Below the pieces are notes generated by a model. The model worked only from the letters and a program-made list of their open reading frames with translations, was not told the origin of the DNA and did no database searches. Shown piece after piece: positions 5,213 through 11,732 of a stretch of DNA of 18,133 nt. Numbering within the stretch: position 1 is the first letter of the stretch; each line of letters opens with the position of its first letter. The DNA lies in assembly GCA_038202925.1 (NCBI GenBank), contig JBBREM010000049.1, positions 1-18,133 of the forward strand, read 5' to 3'. The position numbers were made by a program, and so were the translations under genes. Source of the stretch: JAEVZK01 sp038202925. Its GTDB lineage: Bacteria; Armatimonadota; Fimbriimonadia; Fimbriimonadales; Fimbriimonadaceae.

Positions 5213-7834
5213 GTGAAGGTCCTCGTCATCGGCTCCGGTCCCATCGTCATCGGCCAGGCGGCGGAGTTCGATTATGCCGGCACTCAGGCATGCAAAGCGC
5301 TGCGCGAGGAGGGGCACACGGTGGTGCTCATCAACTCGAATCCGGCGACGATCATGACCGATCCGGAGGTTAGCGACGCGCTCTACATCGAGCCTCTCAA
5401 TGTCGATTTCTGCGAGCGCGTGATTGCCCGTGAGCGGCCCGATGCGCTACTGCCGACCCTCGGCGGGCAGACGGGCTTGAACCTGGCTACCCAGCTCGCC
5501 GACGGCGGGGTGCTGGAGAAGTACGGCGTCCGCGTCATCGGCACGCCGCTGTCGGCGATAAGGAAGGCTGAGGACCGCGAACAATTTCGCGAGCTAATGC
5601 GGGAAATCAAGGAGCCGGTCCCTGAGAGCTGGATCATCGAAACGGTGGATCAGTTGGAAGCAGTTCTCGATGTAGTTCCTTACCCTTGCATTATCCGGCC
5701 CGCCTATACGCTGGGCGGCACCGGCGGCGGGGTTGCGAATACTCCCGAAGAACTGCTGGAGATCGGCGGCCGAGGGCTGAAGCTGTCAATGCGCAGCCAG
5801 ATCATGGTCGAGCGGTCGTTGCTCGGCTGGAAGGAGGTCGAGTACGAGGTGATGCGCGACCGCCGGGGCAACTGCATCACGGTTTGCAACATGGAAAACC
5901 TCGACCCGATGGGTGTGCACACGGGGGATTCGATCGTGGTTGCGCCTTCGCAGACACTGAGCGACATCGAGTACCACATGCTGCGGACGGCGTCGCTCAA
6001 GATCATCCGGGCGCTTGGGATCGAGGGCGGGTGCAACGTTCAGCTTGCGGTGAACCCGGAGAGCTTCGACTACTACATCATCGAAGTGAACCCGCGTGTG
6101 TCTCGCTCGTCCGCGCTGGCTTCGAAGGCGACGGGTTATCCGATCGCGCGGGTGGCGGCGAAGATCGCGGTGGGCCGGACACTCGATGAGATCGACAATC
6201 AGGTCACCGGAACGACCAAGGCGGCCTTCGTGCCGGCGCTCGACTACTGCGTGGTGAAGATCCCGCGCTGGCCGTTCGACAAGTTTCCGAATGCGGATCG
6301 GTCGCTGTTTACGCAGATGAAGGCGACTGGGGAGGTCATGGCGATCGACCGCTCGTTCGAAGCTGCTCTGATGAAGGCGGTGCGCGGCCTTGAAGTGAAG
6401 CGCAAGGATCTAAGCAGTGGCATGGCTGGCCCAGCCCTGGGTACCCCGCCCGGTCATGACTCTGCCCGGTCCATGCTCGCAAGTCGAGCAAGCGGGCCGT
6501 GGCTGGGACGTCCCGCCCCAGAGCCGCCTGCGGAATTTATCAATCCGGATCGGGAAATCCAGCGACGTCAGGGTACGTTCCTTCCACATTGGACACAAGC
6601 AGGTGGCACGTACGCCGTCACGTTTCGCCTTGCTGACTCCTTACCATCAGGGGTACGGGACCAGCTCAAGTGGGAGCGCGAGCACATGCAGCGGTTGTAT
6701 GAGGGGGGCTACGTTGTTGGGAGTGAGGATCAACAGCGAGGAGACTGGCTCTTTTCCGAGAAGGTGGATAGCCTTCTGGCAGCCGGCGCGGGCTCTTGCG
6801 TTTTGCGAGAACCCGAACATGCACGGGCTGTTGCAAATGCTTTGGAGCACTTCAACGGAGATCGATACACGCTCTTTGCGTGGTGCATCATGCCCAACCA
6901 CGTCCACGCCGTGGTTCGACCACACGCTCCGCATGAACTTCCCGAGATCCTCCATTCATGGAAGTCTTTTGCGGCGAAGGAAGTCAATCGAGCACTTGAC
7001 AGAACCGGTGAACTATGGCTCGAAGAATACTACGACCACCTGATTCGTGACGCGATCGATTTTGCTCGCCAACTTGCTTACATCACGGCCCATCCAGTCA
7101 AAGCGGAGTTGGGAGAATGGCCTTGGGTCTGGCCAATGGGTGACAGCACTACGGCGTGCCCTGGGGCGGGACACCCCAGCCACGACTCGGACTTGGAGCA
7201 ACGTCTCCGTAAACCTACCGATGAGCGCTTGTGGGCGCTGGCAGAGGCCCTTCGAGCAGGCTGGAGTGTTGACGATGTGAACCGCGTCAGCCGCGTGGAC
7301 AAGTGGTTCCTTCGGAAAATAGAAAAAATCGTCACCCTCGAACGTCGGCTCTCGACCCTGCACGAGCATGCGAAGGCGCCGGAAAAGATGTTTGAAATCC
7401 TGACGGATGCCCTGACTTGCGGCTATACGCGCGAGTCGATCGAGCGGCTGGCCGGTGTGACGGAAGAGCTCAAGCTGGATCTGCGCGCGCTGCGCACTTG
7501 GAGCATGGCGCAGATGTCCGAGGGTGAGATAGAGTCCGTTCAATCGATGCGCTATTCGTTCGGCACCGACAAAGCGAAGAGTGCAGGGATCACCCACCAA
7601 TTGAAGGCAGATGCGGCGGCCGGTCGAATAATGTCCAGCAAGGACTTCTATTCCAAGTACAGGCTGGACGACCCGGTCTTTCTCAGTCGCATGTACGTAG
7701 CCGGCGAACTCGGAACTGCCCGCGTTCCGCAAGCGGTGTACAAGATGGTGGATACCTGCGCCGGCGAGTTCGAATCGCATACCCCCTACTACTACAGCAC
7801 CTATGAAGCCGAAGACGATGCGGTCCCCGGCTAA
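5213..7834 (+). CDS. carB: CarB N-terminal half with embedded REP-type transposase
   Basis: An 873-residue chain for the first half of the carbamoyl-phosphate synthase large subunit, which makes and phosphorylates carboxyphosphate/carbamate for pyrimidine and arginine synthesis. It has the preATP-grasp domain VLVIGSGPIVIGQAAEFDYAG (2-22), the ATP-grasp domain (RPAYTLGGTGGGVANTP about 163-179; EVNPRVSRSSALASKATGYP about 292-311) and the allosteric/oligomerisation domain (QRLRKPTDERLWALAEALRAG about 663-683 onward). Between residue about 400 and 660, exactly at the ATP-grasp/oligomerisation boundary, lies a whole RAYT-family Y1 transposase read in the same frame. About 70 further residues unlike the family (about 763-835) precede the conserved YKMVDTCAGEFESHTPYYYSTYE. 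The chain stops at the linker where an intact CarB would enter its second half. Without the inserts it is about 545 residues, the normal size of this half. GTG start chosen; the first strand follows at once. Confidence 0.9.
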   Translation: MKVLVIGSGPIVIGQAAEFDYAGTQACKALREEGHTVVLINSNPATIMTDPEVSDALYIEPLNVDFCERVIARERPDALLPTLGGQTGLNLATQLADGGVLEKYGVRVIGTPLSAIRKAEDREQFRELMREIKEPVPESWIIETVDQLEAVLDVVPYPCIIRPAYTLGGTGGGVANTPEELLEIGGRGLKLSMRSQIMVERSLLGWKEVEYEVMRDRRGNCITVCNMENLDPMGVHTGDSIVVAPSQTLSDIEYHMLRTASLKIIRALGIEGGCNVQLAVNPESFDYYIIEVNPRVSRSSALASKATGYPIARVAAKIAVGRTLDEIDNQVTGTTKAAFVPALDYCVVKIPRWPFDKFPNADRSLFTQMKATGEVMAIDRSFEAALMKAVRGLEVKRKDLSSGMAGPALGTPPGHDSARSMLASRASGPWLGRPAPEPPAEFINPDREIQRRQGTFLPHWTQAGGTYAVTFRLADSLPSGVRDQLKWEREHMQRLYEGGYVVGSEDQQRGDWLFSEKVDSLLAAGAGSCVLREPEHARAVANALEHFNGDRYTLFAWCIMPNHVHAVVRPHAPHELPEILHSWKSFAAKEVNRALDRTGELWLEEYYDHLIRDAIDFARQLAYITAHPVKAELGEWPWVWPMGDSTTACPGAGHPSHDSDLEQRLRKPTDERLWALAEALRAGWSVDDVNRVSRVDKWFLRKIEKIVTLERRLSTLHEHAKAPEKMFEILTDALTCGYTRESIERLAGVTEELKLDLRALRTWSMAQMSEGEIESVQSMRYSFGTDKAKSAGITHQLKADAAAGRIMSSKDFYSKYRLDDPVFLSRMYVAGELGTARVPQAVYKMVDTCAGEFESHTPYYYSTYEAEDDAVPG
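6424..6523 (+). repeat. Left REP-like palindromes of the RAYT element
   Basis: It contains GGCTGGCCCAGCC (6424-6436, perfect palindrome about a central C), CTGGGTACCCCGCCC, a direct repeat GCCCGGTC (6449 and 6464 region), the hairpin GCTCG/CGAGC (6475-6489) and the outer REP sequence CGTGGCTGGGACGTCCCGCC (6498-6517) that recurs inverted at the right end. Confidence 0.75.
7159..7184 (-). repeat. Right inverted REP copy of the RAYT element
   Basis: CCCTGGGGCGGGACACCCCA begins the copy at 7159. Its reverse complement matches 6498-6523 at 23 of 26 positions. It ends just before the carB oligomerisation domain resumes (DSDLEQRLRKP). Confidence 0.8.
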
Positions 7835-7837
7835 AAT
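7832..7837 (+). promoter_or_regulatory. Putative -10 box (TAAAAT) of the 5'-nucleotidase gene
   Basis: TAAAAT includes the stop codon of the carB N-terminal gene and ends seven bases before the ATG at 7845. It would place the transcription start at or next to that ATG, so the nucleotidase may be transcribed independently and leaderless. Confidence 0.35.
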
Positions 7838-7844
7838 CATGACC

Positions 7845-9389
7845 ATGGTCAAGCGCCCTCTCATTCTCGCAAGCCTTGCGCTGGCGGTGGCCGCATCGGC
7901 AGACAAGCCGATCACCATCACCTTTCTGCACAGCAACGACATGCATGCGCATATGGAAGGCGCGACGATCCAGAAGAAGCAGTACGGAGGCTACGCGCGG
8001 CAGATGACTCTCATCGAGCGATTCCGCGGCAAGGATCCGAACGTGGTGCTTCTCAACGCCGGCGACACGTTTCAGGGGACGCTGTACTTCAACGTCTATG
8101 AGGGACTCGCGGATCTGGCCTATATGAATGCCGCGCGGTACGACGCGATGTGTCTCGGCAACCATGAATTTGATCGGGGTCCGGCGACGCTCAGCAACTT
8201 CGTCAAGCGAGCCCAGTTTCCAATCTTGGCGACGAACCTGGACTTTGCGAATGAGCCGGCGCTGCGGGACTTGGTGAAGCCTTTTTCGATTCTCACCGTC
8301 GGGGGGCAGCGGCTGGGTGTAGTGGGGGCGATCACCCCTGATGTCTTCGATATCTCCAGCCCTGGGCCGAACATCAAACTGCGCGACCTCCGCATGAGTG
8401 TTCAGAGTTCGGTAGATGAACTAACAAAGATGGGCGTGAACAAGATCGTGCTCCTTACTCACATCGGCTACGAGGTCGACAAGGAACTCATTGCACAGTT
8501 GCACGATGTGGACGTCGTGATTGGCGGGCACAGCCACTCGCAGCTTGGTACGCCAGCATTGCCAGGTTGGACAAATCCTGAAGGCCCATATCCGACGATG
8601 GTCAGGGACCAGCAAGGGCGTGCGGTGCCCATCGTGCAGTGCTGGGAATGGTCAAAGGTTTTCGGGCACTTGCAGGTGCGCTTCGACGGCCAGGGGCACA
8701 TCGTTACGATTCTCGATGCGAAGCCGGTCGTAGTCGATGAGAGCATTCCGGAGGATGGTCGTGTCGCCAGTCTCATCGCGGCCCTGCAGAAGCCAATCGC
8801 CTCCCTTCAGAACCAGGAAGTCGGTTTCACGATCACCGGGTTGGCGCGGGGAAATGCAAACCCGATGGGCAGCGTGATCGCGGATGCGATGTTGGCGGCG
8901 ACGGCGAAATCCGGTGCGGTGGCGGCGTTCGTGAACGCGGGCGGGGTTCGGTCGAATCTGGAGGGCGGGAAAATCACCTACGGCTCGGCGATCTCGGTGC
9001 AGCCGTTCAACAACACCCTGGTGTTACTCGATCTGACTGGCACAGAGCTTAAGGCGGCGTTCGAGGAGTCGGTCGCGGATGCGGCCAAAACGGGGGGACT
9101 ACTTTATCCAAGCGCGGCGACTAGCTACACCGTCGACTTTTCCAAGCAGCCCGGCAATCGAATAAGCGACATCGTCGTTGCCCGTCAGGCACTCGACTTG
9201 GCCAAGACTTACCGCGTCGCGCTGCCGAGCTTTTCGGCGGGTGGTGGAGACGCCCACGTGGCACTAAAGAACAGCCAAGGCAAGCGGACGAACACGGGCC
9301 TCCTCGACATCGACGCCCTGGTGGATTACTTGAGGGTACACAATCCAATTACGGCACCTGAGGGTCGCGTAAGGCGCATGGGCGGATGA
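7845..9389 (+). CDS. Secreted 5'-nucleotidase / 2',3'-cyclic phosphodiesterase family protein (UshA-like)
   Basis: A 514-residue metallophosphatase of the UshA/CpdB/YfkN class. Residues 1-18 (MVKRPLILASLALAVAAS) are a signal peptide, so it acts outside the inner membrane on nucleotides or similar phosphates. The metal and active-site motifs are all present: LHSNDMHAH (about 26-34), NAGDTFQG (about 71-78), GNHEFDRG (about 105-112), LTHIGYEVD (about 204-212) and GGHSHSQLG (about 227-235). The C-terminal 5_nucleotid_C substrate domain follows (FVNAGGVRSN, SVQPFNNTLVLLDLTG, FSAGGGDAH about 462-470). Length is usual for the family. Starts at 7803 and 7839 are also open; 7845 is preferred because of the TAAAAT box and the clean signal peptide. 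It sits between the two halves of carB, which is not a normal neighbourhood for this family. Confidence 0.88.
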   Translation: MVKRPLILASLALAVAASADKPITITFLHSNDMHAHMEGATIQKKQYGGYARQMTLIERFRGKDPNVVLLNAGDTFQGTLYFNVYEGLADLAYMNAARYDAMCLGNHEFDRGPATLSNFVKRAQFPILATNLDFANEPALRDLVKPFSILTVGGQRLGVVGAITPDVFDISSPGPNIKLRDLRMSVQSSVDELTKMGVNKIVLLTHIGYEVDKELIAQLHDVDVVIGGHSHSQLGTPALPGWTNPEGPYPTMVRDQQGRAVPIVQCWEWSKVFGHLQVRFDGQGHIVTILDAKPVVVDESIPEDGRVASLIAALQKPIASLQNQEVGFTITGLARGNANPMGSVIADAMLAATAKSGAVAAFVNAGGVRSNLEGGKITYGSAISVQPFNNTLVLLDLTGTELKAAFEESVADAAKTGGLLYPSAATSYTVDFSKQPGNRISDIVVARQALDLAKTYRVALPSFSAGGGDAHVALKNSQGKRTNTGLLDIDALVDYLRVHNPITAPEGRVRRMGG

Positions 9390-9394
9390 TGCGA

Positions 9395-9400
9395 TAGACT
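9395..9400 (+). promoter_or_regulatory. Putative -10 box (TAGACT) of the DUF5678-like gene
   Basis: TAGACT ends six bases before the ATG at 9407, with no ribosome binding site between. It repeats the TAAACT/TTG geometry at 177-189. It could drive the small gene, the protease gene and the C-terminal carB gene as one unit. Confidence 0.4.
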
Positions 9401-9406
9401 CCTGTC

Positions 9407-9634
9407 ATGACTGAGCGACTCACCAAGAACGAAATGTGCGACCGGTTTCGCTCGGAATGGCTTGTCATTGTCGAACCCGAGCACGATACCCAGAGACGAG
9501 TTGTTGCAGGAAGAGTCCTCGCGCACGGCACCGATAAGGCAAAGGTCTATGCTTCCGCAAACGAGTCAGCTTTCTCTCACATCGCGTTTATGTTTACAGG
9601 TCCGTTGCGAAGGGATGTCGCGTTCATCCTGTGA
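9407..9634 (+). CDS. DUF5678-like small protein
   Basis: A 75-residue protein. The segment RFRSEWLVIVEPEHD followed by VVAGRVLAHGTDKAKVYASA fits the short DUF5678 pattern (a W-[IV]-[AV]-[IV] strand, a G-x-[VI]-[IVL]-A-[HV]-G hairpin, then a helix). The function of that family is unknown. Members are commonly paired with a retropepsin-like protease gene, as here: its TGA overlaps the GTG of the next gene (GTGA at 9631-9634), so the two are translationally coupled. The family call is from memory of the motif and is moderate. Confidence 0.6.
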   Translation: MTERLTKNEMCDRFRSEWLVIVEPEHDTQRRVVAGRVLAHGTDKAKVYASANESAFSHIAFMFTGPLRRDVAFIL

Positions 9635-10017
9635 TCTTCGAGTTCGACCCGACTGACATCCTTATTCGCGTGCCTGCAACGATTACCTTTGGTGGGGGCG
9701 CGTACGATTTAGCTTGCGCAATCGATACTGGAGCAACCAAGACGGTCGTGGACCAGACGGTATTGCAAGCGATGGGCGTGAGCACGGACGGCGAGCCCTC
9801 CGAAGAAATCGTTACAGCTAGCGGGATTAGCCGTGCGATAGCCGTGAAAGTAGCATCGTTCGAAGCTCTTGCACGCATAAGGTCTGATTTCCAAGTGCCC
9901 GCCTTTGATCTTCCACAAGCTCTGGGAATCGATGCCTTGATCGGCCTCAACTTCTTCCGCACCACCGACCTCACCATCGACAGCATCAACGGCTATATCG
10001 AGGTCCGGGAAAGTTGA
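9631..10017 (+). CDS. Retropepsin-like aspartic protease (clan AA)
   Basis: A 128-residue single-domain protein with the retropepsin pattern: a beta strand, the catalytic triad AIDTGATKTVV (Asp about 31), a hydrophobic helix QTVLQAMGV, a central ASGISRA strand pair, and DALIGLNFF (about 109-117) followed by TIDSINGYIEV. A protein of this size would be active as a dimer, as in viral and bacterial retropepsins. There is no signal peptide, so it is cytoplasmic. It starts at a GTG overlapping the upstream stop, and its own TGA (10015-10017) overlaps the TTG start of the carB C-terminal gene (10014-10016). All three genes are therefore probably translated as a coupled unit. The substrate is unknown. 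Confidence 0.78.
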   Translation: MIFEFDPTDILIRVPATITFGGGAYDLACAIDTGATKTVVDQTVLQAMGVSTDGEPSEEIVTASGISRAIAVKVASFEALARIRSDFQVPAFDLPQALGIDALIGLNFFRTTDLTIDSINGYIEVRES

Positions 10018-11732
10018 AGGAAACCGTCCTCGTCCTGGGCTCAGGTCCAATTCGGATCGGCCAGGGTATCGAGTTCGACTACTCCTGCGTGCACTGCGTG
10101 TGGGCACTACGCGAGATGGGTTATCGCGCGATCATCATCAACAACAATCCGGAGACCGTCTCAACTGACTTTGACACCGGCGACGGGCTGTATTTCGAGC
10201 CCGTGACGCTGCCTGATGTCCTCAACGTCATTCGGCACGAGAGGCCCATCGGCGTTGTGTGCCAGTTCGGCGGGCAGACTGCCATCAATCTTGCCGAGGG
10301 GCTCAAGCATAACGGAATCGAGGTCCTCGGAACCTCGCCCGAGACGATCGCGATGGCGGAGGACCGGGAACAGTTCGATGCCCTGTTGGAGCGGCTGGAC
10401 ATCCCACGCCCCAAGGGGAAAGCCGTCCGCTCGTTGGCCGCAGCCGCCATGGTCGCCGAGGAAGTGGGCTACCCGGTGCTCGTTCGCCCCAGCTTTGTCC
10501 TCGGGGGAAGGGCGATGGAGATCGTTTACTCTCAGGAGCATCTTCGTGGTTTCTACGGCGAGGCGGAGCAGGCGAATCCTGGACAGCCCGTGCTGGTCGA
10601 TAAGTACATCCTCGGCAAGGAAGCTGAGGTCGACGTTATCTCTGACGGCGAGGACACCATCATTCCCGGCATCATGGAGCACATCGAACGGGCGGGAGTG
10701 CACTCGGGCGATTCCATGGCTGTCTATCCGGCCATTTCTTTATCCCTAGAGATTCAGGCGCAGATCGTCACGAGCGCATGCCAGATCGCGCGTGAACTGG
10801 GCGTGAAGGGCTTGATGAATATCCAGTTCGTGATTGCCGATGAGCAGGCGTATGTGCTCGAAGTCAACCCACGCGCAAGCCGGACCGTGCCGTACCTCAG
10901 CAAGGTCACCGGCATCGCGATGGTCGATCTCGCGACGCGATGCATGATGGGCCAGAAGCTGCACGATCTAGGATTTGAGAGCGGGCTTTGGGCTCTGCGG
11001 CGCTCCTCTGACGAGGGCGGTGAACCGGCTTGTGCCCTCCCCGAAGTAGCCGAACAATTTGGATTGGACAATCCAAAATCGGCGCGTCCGCGCTTTCCGG
11101 GTTATGTGATCCCGGAGCGAGCCTTCGAGGATCGGACGGCGGAGATTCCAGCTCCGATTGTGTACGCGATCAAGGCACCGGTCTTCTCGTTCCAAAAGCT
11201 CAACCGCGTGGAGCCGAGCTTAGGCCCTGAGATGAAGTCAACGGGCGAGATTCTTGGCATCGACAACACTTACTCAGGCGCACTATACAAGGCGATGGTT
11301 GGGAGTGGCGTCCATTTCAAGGGCGACGGCTGCGTCATCCTCACGGTGCGCGACGCGGACAAGACCGACGCCATCCTGATCGCCCGTGAGCTGACCGAAG
11401 CGGGCCGCAAGGTCGCCGCTACGCCCGGCACCGCAAAGGTGCTGCATGACAATGGGATCGAGTGTGAATCGGTCGCGAAGATCGGCGATGGCGCGCCGAA
11501 CCTGTTGGAGCTCATTCAGAGCGGCGCCGTCAGTCTAATGATCAACACCGCCGAGCTCAATGAACATGCCGAGAGCGACGCCGCCCGCATCCGGCGAGCC
11601 TGCATCGAGACGGGGGTGCCGTGCGTGACCAGCATCGACACCGCTAGCGCGCTCATTCATGCTCTCGAGGTCTTCAGCGATCCTTCCCGAGCCCAATGCC
11701 TGCGGCTCGAGGAGTATTTCGCACCTGCCTAA
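10014..11732 (+). CDS. carB: CarB C-terminal half (carbamoyl phosphate synthetic and MGS domains)
   Basis: A 572-residue chain for the second half of the large subunit, which phosphorylates carbamate to carbamoyl phosphate. The order is the preATP-grasp domain VLVLGSGPIRIGQGIEFDYS (5-24), the ATP-grasp domain (RPSFVLGGRAMEIVYS about 159-174; EVNPRASRTVPYLSKVTG about 283-300), then the methylglyoxal-synthase-like regulatory domain (about 440 onward; KVAATPGTAKVLHDNGI, SLMINTAELNEH). The ATP and allosteric-site residues typical of CarB appear kept. An extra stretch of about 50 residues (LWALRRSSDEGGEPACALPE and on, about 324-375) sits between GQKLHDLGFESG and AIKAPVFSFQKL, where the family has only a short linker. 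TTG start overlapping the protease stop; the first residues align directly with the internal linker of normal CarB. The 3' end overlaps the convergent STN gene by four bases. Confidence 0.93.
   Translation: MKETVLVLGSGPIRIGQGIEFDYSCVHCVWALREMGYRAIIINNNPETVSTDFDTGDGLYFEPVTLPDVLNVIRHERPIGVVCQFGGQTAINLAEGLKHNGIEVLGTSPETIAMAEDREQFDALLERLDIPRPKGKAVRSLAAAAMVAEEVGYPVLVRPSFVLGGRAMEIVYSQEHLRGFYGEAEQANPGQPVLVDKYILGKEAEVDVISDGEDTIIPGIMEHIERAGVHSGDSMAVYPAISLSLEIQAQIVTSACQIARELGVKGLMNIQFVIADEQAYVLEVNPRASRTVPYLSKVTGIAMVDLATRCMMGQKLHDLGFESGLWALRRSSDEGGEPACALPEVAEQFGLDNPKSARPRFPGYVIPERAFEDRTAEIPAPIVYAIKAPVFSFQKLNRVEPSLGPEMKSTGEILGIDNTYSGALYKAMVGSGVHFKGDGCVILTVRDADKTDAILIARELTEAGRKVAATPGTAKVLHDNGIECESVAKIGDGAPNLLELIQSGAVSLMINTAELNEHAESDAARIRRACIETGVPCVTSIDTASALIHALEVFSDPSRAQCLRLEEYFAPA
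11005..11077. repeat. Hairpin cluster in the extra segment of CarB-C
   Basis: Three inverted repeats lie within the in-frame extra segment: CCTC-TGAC-GAGG (about 11005-11016), GAGGGC / GCCCTC (11013-11018 and 11034-11039) and TTTGGATTG-GA-CAATCCAAA (11058-11077). Their density suggests that the segment derives from one or more palindromic elements. Confidence 0.5.

Larger units (their letters stand above)
6421..7184 (+). mobile_element. REP-associated tyrosine transposase (RAYT) element inside carB
   Basis: The encoded segment (carB-N residues about 420-645) matches the TnpA_REP / Y1_Tnp family: an N-terminal QGTFLPHWTQAGGTYAVTFRL, the HUH motif in CIMPNHVHAVVRP (His 563 and His 565 of the fusion), then HSWKSFAAKEVNRAL and ELWLEEYYDHLIRD. 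The candidate catalytic tyrosine is in LAYITAHPVKA (about 623). Such enzymes are domesticated or mobile single-strand transposases that act on REP hairpins. Inverted copies of a 26-base sequence bound it: 6498-6523 (+) and 7159-7184 (-), three mismatches. Extra hairpins lie at the left end (GGCTGG-C-CCAGCC, 6424-6436; GCTCG-CAAGT-CGAGC, 6475-6489). There is no stop codon or frameshift between it and carB on either side, so it is translated as part of CarB. ATG at 6472 could serve as an internal start for a separate transposase. Confidence 0.85.

Noticed and set aside
7803..7844. Nucleotidase start at 7803 overlapping carB-N
   Set aside because: It would put a charged 14-residue extension before the signal peptide; 7845 follows a TAAAAT box and gives a normal signal peptide. 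It is not fully excluded.
5213..11732. carB split explained by a simple sequencing frameshift
   Set aside because: More than 2 kb with three complete, motif-bearing genes lies between the halves, so a base-calling error cannot explain it.
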